Assembly: GCF_900110465.1 (NCBI RefSeq)
Contig: NZ_FODV01000007.1
Location: 1-64,000, forward strand
DNA from: Halogranum amylolyticum
GTDB taxonomy: Archaea > Halobacteriota > Halobacteria > Halobacteriales > Haloferacaceae
Direction of reading: 5' to 3'
DNA length: 64,000 nt
Each line of letters begins with the position of its first letter. Within the stretch, counting starts at the first letter, position 1. Below, piece by piece: positions 8,910 to 18,154 of the stretch. The position numbers and the translations under genes are program-made. A model generated the notes under the pieces. That model saw nothing but the letters and a program-made list of their open reading frames with translations, was not told the DNA's origin and ran no database searches.

Positions 8910-9674
8910 ATGCTACCGAGTGAAACGAGACGCGTGGAGGCCGTCCAGACGGCTTGCTCCATCATCGATGCACTCCGGGAGGTGAACTCGATCGGCGTTA
9001 CGGCACTCGCGAATGAACTCGAGATGTCGAAGAGTGCGGTCCACGCTCATCTCGTGACGCTGGCCGACTGTGGATACGTCGTCAGCGACGCTGGTCAGTA
9101 CAGGCTCAGTTTGCAGTTTCTCGAAATCGCCGAACATGTCAAGGATACGTTCGGACAGTACGACGTTATCGAAGAGGAACTCACCCGTCTGGCCGACGAG
9201 ACTGGTGAAATCGCACAGTTCGCGACGGACGAGCACGGGAAGATTATCTACCTCGCAAAAGCGGAAGGGAAGAACGCCGTCCGCACCAGTTCTTCCATCG
9301 GGCGACGGGGAGACATGCATTCTACATCTCTCGGGAAAGCGATTCTCAGCGAGATGCCGCGGGACAAGGTCGATTCGATCCTCGACGTCTACGGGCTCCC
9401 CCGGAAAACCCCGAACACGATCACCGACCGAGAGCGCTTCCATGAGGAGTTGGTTCAGGTGCGTGAGCGAGGGTACACCATCGACGACGAGGAAAACATC
9501 ACCGGCGTCCGATGCATCGGTGTCCCGATCGAGGGGAAAGGAGATACGATACTCGGAGCACTGAGTATCACGGGACCATCGAGTAGGATGACGGACGAAC
9601 GGATCCGAGAGGAACTGCTCGCGGTGCTTCAGCGGTCTGCGAACGTCATCGAGGTCAACGTCAAATTCTCCTGA
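8910..9674 (+). CDS. IclR-family transcriptional regulator
   Basis: A 254-residue protein of canonical IclR size. An N-terminal winged helix (about 8-68) has the recognition-helix stretch EMSKSAVHAHLVTL, and the C-terminal effector-binding domain (about 80-250) has typical motifs such as LGKAILSEM and GVRCIGVPI. IclR proteins bind small acids and control catabolic operons in bacteria and haloarchaea. It lies between the uronate-type genes and the second dehydratase/iduronidase genes, so it probably controls one or both. Its own leaderless promoter is at 8879-8888. Confidence 0.9.
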   Translation: MLPSETRRVEAVQTACSIIDALREVNSIGVTALANELEMSKSAVHAHLVTLADCGYVVSDAGQYRLSLQFLEIAEHVKDTFGQYDVIEEELTRLADETGEIAQFATDEHGKIIYLAKAEGKNAVRTSSSIGRRGDMHSTSLGKAILSEMPRDKVDSILDVYGLPRKTPNTITDRERFHEELVQVRERGYTIDDEENITGVRCIGVPIEGKGDTILGALSITGPSSRMTDERIREELLAVLQRSANVIEVNVKFS

Positions 9675-9824
9675 CGCCATCCACGTCTCGCGAACGGCTA
9701 CTGTGTGACTCGGTCTGTACCTCCGAGAACTGTTAGGGCGGCTTGTCAACGCTCCCAGCAGTTCCAACGAAGCCATCGCAGTACTGAATGTTTGGAGACG
9801 ATTCATTTCTCTGTCCGAACAAAC

Positions 9825-9833
9825 CTATTTATT
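9825..9833 (+). promoter_or_regulatory. TATA-like element for the dehydratase at 9857
   Basis: CTATTTATT is centred about 28 bases before the ATG at 9857. The in-frame ATGs at 9788 and 9845 are upstream of or too close to it, so 9857 is the better start. Confidence 0.65.
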
Positions 9834-9856
9834 CCACCCAATCGATGATACTGCCG

Positions 9857-11077
9857 ATGACGGATATTCGTGAAATAACGGCTTACGGTCTCTCATCGCC
9901 GTTGGATCCTCCTCTGGAGCGCCAGTTTCCAGACGGCTACCAGCGGACGATCAAGCGGGATATGGTGCTCGTTAAATTCGAGACAGCGGACGGAGAAGTG
10001 GGATACGCTCCTGCTGGGGCTAGTCCGTCTATGCTGGGCCAGCATTACGAAGAACCGACCTTGGAGCACGTCGTCAACCTGATCAACACGGTAGTAGCGC
10101 CGACGCTTCGAGGCGCGAATCCCGACGACATCGAGGGTGCACGGGAGTCGCTCTCGGACATCACCCTTCCCGGGTTCCTGAAGTCACAGCTCGTCGCGGC
10201 GATCGACGTCGCACTGTACGATATCGCCGGGAAGCGTGCGGGTGCTCCGATCTACGAACTGTTGACAGAAGAAGAGGGCGTGACTCCTGACCTTTCGTTG
10301 TATGCAAGCGGTGGGCAGTACCTCCCCCCTGACGAACTAGTCGAGCAGGCAACGCGGATGAGCGAACTAGGGTTTGGTGCCTTCAAGTACCGTGCTGGAT
10401 TCGGCGTAGAGACTGATCGCCACGTCTTGGCGGAACTCGTCGAGACAGTCGGAGACGAGATGGATATCATGGTCGACTGTCACCTCTGGTGGGAGGGAGG
10501 CGAATCCTACGACGTAGCGACGGTACAGGATCTCGTCGCGGACTTCCAGGACCACGGTGTGTACTGGGTTGAGGAACCCGTGGCACCGGGGAGGTACGAA
10601 GAATACAAGATACTGGCCGAGACGACAAACGCCCCACTCGCGGGAGGCGAAAACGAAGAGTCGGTACAGTCGCTGATAGCACTCGCCGAATCTGGCGCCG
10701 TTGATTTTGTACAGGTCGACACGCCGTACCACGAGGGCTATACCGGTTGTCTGCGGGTGGCCAAGCGGTGTGCCGAGTTGGACCTCGCCTTCACGACACA
10801 CAATTTCGGTTCGCTCCTCGGGCTCGTCACGAACGCTCACCTCCTCGCCGCGACTCCGAACGAGATGTACTTCCAATGCCCCACGTTTCTGATCGATGAG
10901 AGCTCTGCTTCGTACTCGTACCCGTTGGCGACTGAGATTCTCAAAGATGACCTCGATCTTTCCGGTGGGCGATTTTCGGTCCCCGATGGGCCAGGTCTCG
11001 GCGTAGAGATCGACCTCGCTGTCGTCGAAGAGTATTCGTTCATCGACGGACCGTGGACGGAGTTCCACTACGAGTGA
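9857..11077 (+). CDS. Enolase-superfamily acid-sugar dehydratase with a KxR motif
   Basis: A 406-residue enolase-superfamily protein. Metal ligands are D207 (IMVDCHLWW), E239 (WVEEPV) and E265 (AGGENEE); H315 (FTTHNFGS) is the probable base. The usual KxK on the second barrel strand reads K177-Y-R179, so the second lysine is an arginine. Substrate cannot be read from this. The remnant at 1623-1951 is a broken paralogue sharing its C-terminal PWTEFHY ending. It precedes the iduronidase-like gene by 147 bases on the same strand, so joint expression is likely and an acid sugar from uronide breakdown is a reasonable substrate. Confidence 0.85.
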   Translation: MTDIREITAYGLSSPLDPPLERQFPDGYQRTIKRDMVLVKFETADGEVGYAPAGASPSMLGQHYEEPTLEHVVNLINTVVAPTLRGANPDDIEGARESLSDITLPGFLKSQLVAAIDVALYDIAGKRAGAPIYELLTEEEGVTPDLSLYASGGQYLPPDELVEQATRMSELGFGAFKYRAGFGVETDRHVLAELVETVGDEMDIMVDCHLWWEGGESYDVATVQDLVADFQDHGVYWVEEPVAPGRYEEYKILAETTNAPLAGGENEESVQSLIALAESGAVDFVQVDTPYHEGYTGCLRVAKRCAELDLAFTTHNFGSLLGLVTNAHLLAATPNEMYFQCPTFLIDESSASYSYPLATEILKDDLDLSGGRFSVPDGPGLGVEIDLAVVEEYSFIDGPWTEFHYE

Positions 11078-11224
11078 CCGGATAAGGCACTTCGTTCTGC
11101 TGGCGTGTCGGCCGTGCGCGCCGTTGCGTAGGAATTCGAAACCGCGTTGCCCCAGAACAATTTCCCTGACCGGTAACTATAGAAACCCCAATCGAGAATT
11201 GCTGTAAGAGGGCTACAGACACTC

Positions 11225-13099
11225 ATGCACATCTCAATAGACTGTGATAGCTCGGTGGGGTCGTTTCCCCACTTCTGGCAAAGTACCGGGTTTACGCCCG
11301 CGAGGCTTCTCCTCAACGACGACACGGTTCAGGCGATGACGTACGTCGGGGCGATTCCCCACGATGGCGTCACTCACGTCCGCGTCCACTACTTGCTCGA
11401 TCTCGTTCGGGTTGACGATCCAATGCTCACCGAACCGACTTACGACTGGACGGACCTGGACGATGCACTCGACGTGCTGGTAGGGAACGGGCTGAAGCCG
11501 TTCTTCGAGCTGATGGGTAATCCGTCGAACTGGTTCACCGATTTCTGTGACGACGACCAGCTTCACGCGTGGAAGCGGATGGTGCGAGATTTAGCGGACC
11601 ACTTGATGGACAGATACGGTGAAAGCGAGGTGGAGACGTGGTGCTTCGAGACGTGGAACGAACCTGACCTCTCTCACATCAGTGGCTGGGACCAGTTCGG
11701 GTTCGCTCGGAACACGGATGCATTCTGTAACTACTACGACGCCTGTTCGGAGGGCCTCAATGAAGCCAACGATGCGTTGCGGTTCGGTGGTCCCGGGACC
11801 GCGAAACTGCTGTCCCGTGTGTTCAAAGACCTCGTCGCACACTGTGATGAGGGGACGAACTACTTCACTGGCGAAGAGGGTGTCCGGATCGATTTTATCT
11901 CGGTGCACGAGAAGGGGGCGACACACCACCCCGAGGATTTCACGCCCGATACGGAGGGAATCTGCGAACGTGAGATTCACACGATGGAGTACGTCGAAGA
12001 GCACCATCCCGAGCTCGCCACGAAGCCGTTCATGAACAACGAATGTGACCCGCAGGTCGGCTGGGCCGACACACACACCTGGCGTGCACAACCACAGTAC
12101 CCGGCGATTGCCTGTAAGATGATCTCCCAGCATCTCGACCACATCATCGACGGGACCGACTACCGCTACGAGCTCCTGAGTAACGACCATGGCTTCATCG
12201 GTACCTGGGGACAACGGACACTGCTAACGCGGTTTGGTGCGTCTCACGCGGAGACTGACCCGAACCGAGCTCAAGTCAGACCACGGCTCGACACGTTCGA
12301 GTTCGTCAAGAAACCCATCTACAACACGATGGTCCTTCTCTCGCTGCTCGGTGACGAGAGACTCTCAGTGGCCCGGGATGACGTGCACGACGACGTCGAC
12401 GTCATCGCGACAGCGCGCGACGGGGAACAAGTCGCAGTCTTGGCCTCACACGGTCGAGATCGTCCGTCTTCTTCGGGCACAGCGTCCATCGACCTCACGC
12501 TCGACGGAGTCCCCTTCGAGGAAGCGGCACTCGTCCAGTACCGTCTGGACGAAGACCACGGAAACCCGTATCGAGTGTGGGAGGAGACTTTCTGTGACCA
12601 CTACCAGGTCAGCGAAGAGGTCAACCGTGATCGCGAGATACCGACAGACGAGGAACTCGGCCAGCTGCGGAAGCATCACGAACTCCCACTCGTCGAGACT
12701 CCTCAACAGCTCGTCGTCGAAGACGGGACCGTTGACCTTTCGTTCGACCTGCCGCTCCCAGGAGTGAGCCTCGTCTTGCTAACTCAAAAGCCGACGAGCG
12801 AACCACCCACCGTGAATGGGCTTCGGACCAACGCCTACCGCGGGTTGAATTCGGTCGGAGGGCAGGTGATGGTCTCGTGGGAGGGCGTCGAATCTCGGAA
12901 CATCCGAACGTACGAGGTACTGCGTAGTGAGTCTCCTGACGGCCCGTTCGAGCGTGTGAACTACGGAGACACGCTCTGTTCTGCGTTCCTCGACACGACT
13001 GTACCAGCGGGAGTAGAAGACCTGTACTACAGCGTTCGAACGGTCGATTACTGGGGGCGGAAGGGTGAGCGGTCGGATCTCATCCACTGGAACAAGTAA
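11225..13099 (+). CDS. GH39 alpha-L-iduronidase homologue
   Basis: A 624-residue protein that resembles animal lysosomal alpha-L-iduronidase (IDUA) along its whole length. Recognisable segments are YVGAIPHDG (40-48), acid/base E146 in FETWNEPD, NYYDACSEGL (169-178), DEGTNYFTGEEGVR (208-221), nucleophile E273 in NNECDPQVGW, and a C-terminal fibronectin-III-like domain ending VRTVDYWGRKG (about 525-624). Iduronidase releases terminal L-iduronate from glycosaminoglycan-type chains; ulvan also contains iduronate. No signal peptide is visible, so it probably acts in the cytoplasm on imported oligosaccharides. A beta-xylosidase (also GH39) is the alternative, but the match to IDUA-specific segments is much closer. 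Confidence 0.88.
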   Translation: MHISIDCDSSVGSFPHFWQSTGFTPARLLLNDDTVQAMTYVGAIPHDGVTHVRVHYLLDLVRVDDPMLTEPTYDWTDLDDALDVLVGNGLKPFFELMGNPSNWFTDFCDDDQLHAWKRMVRDLADHLMDRYGESEVETWCFETWNEPDLSHISGWDQFGFARNTDAFCNYYDACSEGLNEANDALRFGGPGTAKLLSRVFKDLVAHCDEGTNYFTGEEGVRIDFISVHEKGATHHPEDFTPDTEGICEREIHTMEYVEEHHPELATKPFMNNECDPQVGWADTHTWRAQPQYPAIACKMISQHLDHIIDGTDYRYELLSNDHGFIGTWGQRTLLTRFGASHAETDPNRAQVRPRLDTFEFVKKPIYNTMVLLSLLGDERLSVARDDVHDDVDVIATARDGEQVAVLASHGRDRPSSSGTASIDLTLDGVPFEEAALVQYRLDEDHGNPYRVWEETFCDHYQVSEEVNRDREIPTDEELGQLRKHHELPLVETPQQLVVEDGTVDLSFDLPLPGVSLVLLTQKPTSEPPTVNGLRTNAYRGLNSVGGQVMVSWEGVESRNIRTYEVLRSESPDGPFERVNYGDTLCSAFLDTTVPAGVEDLYYSVRTVDYWGRKGERSDLIHWNK

Positions 13100-13113
13100 T
13101 GCAGGGTATGAAA

Positions 13114-13122
13114 ACACTTATC
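13114..13122 (+). promoter_or_regulatory. TATA-like element for the first binding-protein gene
   Basis: ACACTTATC is centred about 29 bases before the ATG at 13148 and only 17 before the in-frame ATG at 13136, favouring the later start. Eight bases just before it (TGAAAACA) match part of the 12-base element near 18155 and 18277. Confidence 0.5.
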
Positions 13123-13147
13123 ATGGGGCGCTAGAATGAGGCTAACG

Positions 13148-14497
13148 ATGGTTAGCAACAACCACGGTTGTGAGTCTCACAGCCAAGAGTCGGTGAATAG
13201 ACGTCGCTTTCTGAAGGCAGCGGGGGCAGCAGGCATCGTCGGACTTGCGGGCTGTACCGGTGGTCAACCGAGTGGTGAGGGTACCGGCGGCGCAACGACC
13301 GGAGGCTCGTCAAACTCGGAACCGACGAAGCTCACCTACTGGACGCTCTTCTCCGGCGGCGACGGCGCAGCGATGAAGACGCTGGTCGGGAAATTCAACG
13401 AGGAACACGACAGTATTCAGATTCAGCGGGAACGACAACCCTACGACGAGTACTACGACAAATTGTTCACTTCCGCGACAAGTGGTGACGCCCCCGACCT
13501 CGCTGTGATGCACGCGAGCCAACAGCGGCGGTTCCAAGACGCAATCGTGCCAATCGAAGAGCACCTAGATGGGGGAGCTAACGAGAAGTACGTGTCCTCG
13601 ATCTGGGATCGGACGAAGCTCGACGGGAAGAAGTACGGACTTCCATTGGATACGTTCGTCAATGGAATGTACTACAACAAAGACATCTTCAAAGAAGCGA
13701 GTCTCGACCCGGAAAAACCGCCGACAAACTTTAGCGAACTCAAAGAGGCGGCAAACGCCATCACCGAGAACACCGACAAGCTGGCGTTCAACCCTGAACC
13801 GTATGGGCGATTGTACTACCGATCGTTCTACGCGTTCCTCAAATCGAGCGGTGGAAACCTCCTCACGGACGACAGGTCGGCCGCTGCATTCGACTCTGAC
13901 GTCGGTCGTCTCGTCTCGCAGTTCCACGCTGACGTCCCCGGAAAGTACGGCTGGGACAAACCCGATTCCTCCGACAATCGAGGAATCAAAGGCTTCCGCG
14001 CCGGTGACGTTGCGATGATTATCAACGGCACGTGGTTCTACGGCGTCGTTAACAGTCTCGACTTCGAGTGGGGACTCACGAAACCGTTCGTCAACCCGGA
14101 GGCGACAGCCAAGTTCACCCGCGCAGGAAGCCACCAGCTCGTCTTGCCGCAACAACAGAAGCAGTCGGATGCGAAGTTCCAGGCTGCGCTCGAAGCGGCA
14201 CAGTGGTTGACGCAACAGGGAGAGATTTGGGGGACGAAGGCCGGTCACCTGCCTGCAAGTCAGTCGGTGTACGACTCGGGGGCGCTCGAATCGGCCCCCG
14301 TTTGGGACCGGACGCTCAGCACGTTCTACGAGATCGCACAGGACGACCAACTGCTGTTCGAACCGTCCCTCGAAAACAACGAGGACTGGAAACGACCGGT
14401 CACATCGGCGATGGAGCAGGTGTACTCACATCAGCTCGATCCCGAGGAGGCAGTCACACAGGCCGCTGATAAGGTCACTGCAAACCTCCAGGGGTGA
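13148..14497 (+). CDS. Sugar ABC transporter solute-binding lipoprotein (family 1), no adjacent permease
   Basis: A 449-residue extracellular solute-binding protein. A twin-arginine stretch (VNRRRFLKAAG) is followed by a lipobox ending LAGC and a Gly/Ser/Thr-rich linker, so the protein should be Tat-exported and lipid-anchored. The mature part opens LTYWTLFSGGDGAAM, typical of MalE-like CUT1 proteins. It is a close paralogue of the protein at 18327, yet no permease genes follow it; the next gene is a dehydrogenase with its own promoter. I infer it delivers a related saccharide to the transporter encoded at 17017-21422. Confidence 0.88.
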   Translation: MVSNNHGCESHSQESVNRRRFLKAAGAAGIVGLAGCTGGQPSGEGTGGATTGGSSNSEPTKLTYWTLFSGGDGAAMKTLVGKFNEEHDSIQIQRERQPYDEYYDKLFTSATSGDAPDLAVMHASQQRRFQDAIVPIEEHLDGGANEKYVSSIWDRTKLDGKKYGLPLDTFVNGMYYNKDIFKEASLDPEKPPTNFSELKEAANAITENTDKLAFNPEPYGRLYYRSFYAFLKSSGGNLLTDDRSAAAFDSDVGRLVSQFHADVPGKYGWDKPDSSDNRGIKGFRAGDVAMIINGTWFYGVVNSLDFEWGLTKPFVNPEATAKFTRAGSHQLVLPQQQKQSDAKFQAALEAAQWLTQQGEIWGTKAGHLPASQSVYDSGALESAPVWDRTLSTFYEIAQDDQLLFEPSLENNEDWKRPVTSAMEQVYSHQLDPEEAVTQAADKVTANLQG

Positions 14498-14717
14498 AAG
14501 CCGGGTTTGAATTTGACCGAACGAGTTAGAGCTGAACCGAGCGAATGTGAAATCACCACGGACGCCATCGACGGAACCACGCGACCGTGGCGAGCAGAAC
14601 ATAGCCGACAATGGCTCGTGTGTCTGTCCACATGGTGATGATCCGAGTCAGTGCTTCGATCTGTGGCGACAGTTCGACTCAGCATCAGTTGACCGCAGCC
14701 AGTAATTATTTGGAAAG

Positions 14718-14723
14718 TTTATT
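14718..14723 (+). promoter_or_regulatory. TATA-like element for the GldA-like gene
   Basis: TTTATT is centred about 28 bases before the ATG at 14749 and rules against the longer in-frame start at 14611. Confidence 0.55.
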
Positions 14724-14748
14724 CAGGTTAGCATCGATACCAGATTGT

Positions 14749-15831
14749 ATGCCTCGAACGTTTGCCTCACCCGCCCGATATATCCAGGCGGCAGGTGCTC
14801 TCGGAGACCTCGGCCGGTTGTCGAAACAGCACGGTGACTCGACGCTCGTCGTCGCTGATAGTGACGTCTGGGATATCGTGGGAGAACAGATTCAGTCCAG
14901 TTTCGACGCCGTCGACGGGACGTTCCAGCACGCGTTTTTCAGTGGTGAGTGTACGACCGAAGAGATCGACCGACTCACCGAAATCGCATCAGAATCAGGT
15001 GTCGAAATCGTCGTCGGCGTCGGGGGTGGGAAAACGATCGACACCGCGAAGTCGGTCTGTGCTCGGAGCGGGGTCGCGTTCGGCTCTGTTCCGACGGTTG
15101 CGTCGACTGATTCACCCACGAGCAGTCTCTCTATCGTGTACGGGAACGACGGCGTCTGGGAAACGGCAGAACAGCACGAGTTCCATCCGGATTTCGTCCT
15201 GGTCGACTCTCGAATCATCGCCCAAGCACCGACGCGATGGTTCGTTTCGGGAATTGGTGATGCCCTCGCAACGTGGTATGAAGCCAAGACGGCGTGGGAG
15301 AGTGGGGGTACGACTGTCTTCGGTGACCGCCCCACCTACACGGGGAAGGCACTTGCAGAAACCTGTCACAGACTGCTCCGAGACCACGCCGAAGGGGCTG
15401 TTCGCGCCGTCAAGGCTGATACCGTCACCGAAAGTGTTGAAGCAGTCATCGAGGCGATCATCCTGTTAAGTGGTCTCGGCTTCGAAAACGGGGGGTTGGC
15501 AGCAGCTCACGCAATTCATGACGGATTAACTCGTCTCTCAGCGGCATCCGGGGCGACACACGGCGAGAAAGTGATGATTGGTCTCTTGACGCAGTTACTG
15601 CTCGAAGGAGAGCCCGATGACACCGTTCGCGACCTCGTGTCCTTTGCGCGGTCGGTAGGTCTGCCAGTCTCGCTTGCAGCGATCGGTGTCACGTCCCCCA
15701 CTCGAGAGGACTTACTTCGGGCCGGTCGCATCGCGTGTAATCCTGACGGGCCGATGGAGAACGAACCCCTCGAAATCACACCCGAGCGCGTCGCAGATGC
15801 CTTGCTGGCCCTTGATTCGGTCGTGGAATAG
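14749..15831 (+). CDS. GldA-like iron/zinc-dependent alcohol dehydrogenase
   Basis: A 360-residue protein of the glycerol dehydrogenase / group III alcohol dehydrogenase family. The NAD-binding GVGGGKTIDTAK is at 90-101; metal ligands are D171 (GIGDALATW), H254 (AAHAIHDG) and H271 (ATHGEKV). Family members oxidise glycerol or related polyols, or reduce aldehydes. What it does in a uronate/galactonate locus is not evident; handling a C3 aldehyde or a sugar-derived polyol are possibilities. It stands alone between the first binding protein and an IclR gene, with its own promoter. Confidence 0.8.
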   Translation: MPRTFASPARYIQAAGALGDLGRLSKQHGDSTLVVADSDVWDIVGEQIQSSFDAVDGTFQHAFFSGECTTEEIDRLTEIASESGVEIVVGVGGGKTIDTAKSVCARSGVAFGSVPTVASTDSPTSSLSIVYGNDGVWETAEQHEFHPDFVLVDSRIIAQAPTRWFVSGIGDALATWYEAKTAWESGGTTVFGDRPTYTGKALAETCHRLLRDHAEGAVRAVKADTVTESVEAVIEAIILLSGLGFENGGLAAAHAIHDGLTRLSAASGATHGEKVMIGLLTQLLLEGEPDDTVRDLVSFARSVGLPVSLAAIGVTSPTREDLLRAGRIACNPDGPMENEPLEITPERVADALLALDSVVE

Positions 15832-15990
15832 CTCCTCTTCCGAAGAGGACGTTACAGGTCTAAAGCTGTGAGTCGCTCGTTGTCTGTCACTAATGCTAAC
15901 TAATCTCGAGTTTGCCGTTCTCCTGCACAACAATGGTGTAGGTTGTTCCGCTAGTGTGAATAAGCCGATTCTCTGTTCTCGACAGCAGAA

Positions 15991-15997
15991 AATATTA
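15991..15997 (+). promoter_or_regulatory. TATA-like element for the IclR gene at 16024
   Basis: AATATTA is centred about 30 bases before the ATG at 16024. Confidence 0.5.
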
Positions 15998-16023
15998 GTG
16001 AGAGAATCACACATTGTGAACGC

Positions 16024-16992
16024 ATGGACACAGACCCCGACGATGGGAACGAACCTCGGACGGTGAAAACAGTTGAGACGTCGTTCGAGATCCTCGACTA
16101 TCTCGAAGAGCGTGACGAGGTCGGCGTCACCGAACTGGCAGAGACTCTGGACATCTCGAAGAGCGCCGTTCACCGGCATCTCACGACGTTGGTCAACCAG
16201 GATCGTGTGGTGAACGTCGACGGGTACTACCGCTCAGTTTCACAGGGTGCTCACGGCATCGAGCCGACCGTGGACGTAATCGAGGCCCTGAACGAAATGA
16301 AGACCGCGACGCCCGAAGAAATCGCAGCGGAGACCAGCCACTCGAGTGTGACGGTTGCTGCTTACCTTGACAAACTTGAACAGGCGAAGTACGTCGTCAA
16401 ACGGGATAATCAGTACCAGAACGGTCTGAAGTTCCTCGACATCGGAGAGCGAGTGAAGTACAACACGGGCATCTTCGACATCGTCGCTGAAGAGTTGGAC
16501 AAACTGGCTGCCGAAAGCGGCGAACTCGCCCTTTTCAGCGTGATGGAGCACGGACAGAACGTGCTTCTCTACAAGGCTCACGGGGACGAAGCCATTCGGA
16601 CGTCCCACGAGACAGGTCTACGCGAACCGATGCACTGCAGCGGCCTCGGGAAGTCGATTCTCGCCGAACTTCCGGACGAGCGTGTCCGGGTAATCGTAGA
16701 GCGACACGGACTCGAACAGTACACAGAGCACACGATCACCGACCTAGACGAACTCCTCGCTGAACTGGACGAAACCCGAGAGCGAGGATACGCCGTCGAC
16801 CTGGAAGAGGCCAAACCAGGGATGCGATGTATCGCTGCATCGGTCACCAGCGAGAACAGCCCACTCTACGGTTCGGTCAGCGTGGCGGCTCCGAAGAGTC
16901 GGATGCAGGGGGAACGATTCGAACACCAGATACCAGAGCTCGTCAAAGGGACGGCGAACGTCATCGAACTCAACTCGATATACGTCGAATAG
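16024..16992 (+). CDS. IclR-family regulator with a second helix-turn-helix segment
   Basis: A 322-residue protein, about 65 longer than usual IclR members. Residues 12-72 form a winged helix with LDISKSAVHRHLTTL. A second HTH-like stretch follows (about 82-140: TPEEIAAETSHSSVTVAAYLD, then a wing ending YQNGLKFLDIG). The effector domain (about 145-320) has LGKSILAEL and GMRCIAASV. The flanking element LKFLDIGERVKYNT resembles the linker following the single HTH of the IclR at 8910. It may contact two half-sites per subunit. It lies beside the divergent transporter promoters and is a good candidate for controlling them. Confidence 0.85.
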   Translation: MDTDPDDGNEPRTVKTVETSFEILDYLEERDEVGVTELAETLDISKSAVHRHLTTLVNQDRVVNVDGYYRSVSQGAHGIEPTVDVIEALNEMKTATPEEIAAETSHSSVTVAAYLDKLEQAKYVVKRDNQYQNGLKFLDIGERVKYNTGIFDIVAEELDKLAAESGELALFSVMEHGQNVLLYKAHGDEAIRTSHETGLREPMHCSGLGKSILAELPDERVRVIVERHGLEQYTEHTITDLDELLAELDETRERGYAVDLEEAKPGMRCIAASVTSENSPLYGSVSVAAPKSRMQGERFEHQIPELVKGTANVIELNSIYVE

Positions 16993-17016
16993 AAGAACTA
17001 CGGTATTCTCGCGGAA

Positions 17017-18144
17017 CTACGACGTTGACTCGACTACAGGACTGTCGGCCTGTGCCACGTGATCGAATACGTTTTGGCCCGACTCTGCGTCGAATAGGTG
17101 CATATCGGCCTCGTCGAAGGTGATGTACACTGTCTCCCCGACGGTCGGTTTTACGCTCGCAGGGACGCGAACCGTGACCTCTTGGCCCTGAACGGTGGCG
17201 TAGATGTAGTTGTCGCTCCCGACAGGTTCGACGACGTCGACCATCGCTTCGATCGAATCTTCGCTTCGAGTGTCTGTGATGCTGATGTCTTCAGGACGAA
17301 CACCGAGAACAAGATTCGACGAGGTCGTCGATTGGCGTACCTCGTCGCCCAGTTTCTTCGAAATGGCGTACTCGAACCCGTCTCCACTGAGTGATGACCC
17401 CTCCAAGACGACATCGAAGAGGTTCATCGCAGGGCTTCCGATGAACTCCGCGACGAACAAGTTCGTCGGTTGGTTGTAGATCTCTTCGGGGGCTCCTACC
17501 TGCTGGATATGCCCCTCGGCGAGGATGACGATTCGGTCGGACATCGTCATCGCCTCCTCTTGATCGTGCGTGACGTAAATCGTGGTCGTACCGAGGTCGT
17601 CGTGAATCCGCTGGAGTTCGGTTCGCATGTGCATCTTGAGTTTCGCGTCGAGGTTCGACAGCGGCTCGTCCATCAGGAAGACCTCGGGTTCGCGAACGAT
17701 GGCGCGACCGGTGGCGACACGTTGTTGTTGGCCACCAGAAAGGTTCGCCGGCTTCTTGTCCAGATGGTCTTCGATTCCGAGCATGGTCGCTGCTTCCTCG
17801 ACACGTTGCTGGATAGCGTCCTTCGAGAGGTCCGTCGTCAGTCGCAGTCCGTACGACATGTTGTCACGGACCGTCATGTGGGGGTAGAGCGCGTAGTTCT
17901 GGAACACCATGGCGATACCACGATTCTGTGGCTGTACGTCGTTGATGACGCGGTCACCGATACTAATCTCACCACTGGAGATGCTCTCGAGTCCGGCAAT
18001 CATCCGCAGGACCGTCGATTTCCCCGACCCGGACGGCCCGAGGAGTGAGACGAACTCACCGTCGTCGATCTCTAAGTTGACGTCTTCGACGGCGAGGACG
18101 TCCCCGTACATCTTCTTCACGTCGTTAAAGGTTACTCTGCTCAT
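17017..18144 (-). CDS. CUT1 sugar ABC transporter ATPase (MalK/UgpC type)
   Basis: A 375-residue ATPase. Walker A GPSGSGKST is at 36-44, the signature LSGGQQQR at 135-142, Walker B VFLMDEP at 155-161, and the switch His is in VTHDQEEAM. A C-terminal TOBE-like region (about 240-360) contains LGVRPEDISI, typical of MalK-type subunits shared among several sugar importers. It is transcribed divergently from the binding protein and permeases at 18327-21422 and supplies energy for that importer, perhaps also with the orphan binding protein at 13148. Confidence 0.93.
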   Translation of the reverse strand: MSRVTFNDVKKMYGDVLAVEDVNLEIDDGEFVSLLGPSGSGKSTVLRMIAGLESISSGEISIGDRVINDVQPQNRGIAMVFQNYALYPHMTVRDNMSYGLRLTTDLSKDAIQQRVEEAATMLGIEDHLDKKPANLSGGQQQRVATGRAIVREPEVFLMDEPLSNLDAKLKMHMRTELQRIHDDLGTTTIYVTHDQEEAMTMSDRIVILAEGHIQQVGAPEEIYNQPTNLFVAEFIGSPAMNLFDVVLEGSSLSGDGFEYAISKKLGDEVRQSTTSSNLVLGVRPEDISITDTRSEDSIEAMVDVVEPVGSDNYIYATVQGQEVTVRVPASVKPTVGETVYITFDEADMHLFDAESGQNVFDHVAQADSPVVESTS

Positions 18145-18154
18145 GTGCTACCGA

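Noticed and set aside
14498..14748. IS relic between the first binding protein and the GldA-like gene
   Set aside because: Minus-strand residues looked vaguely transposase-like, but no motif or inverted end could be identified.
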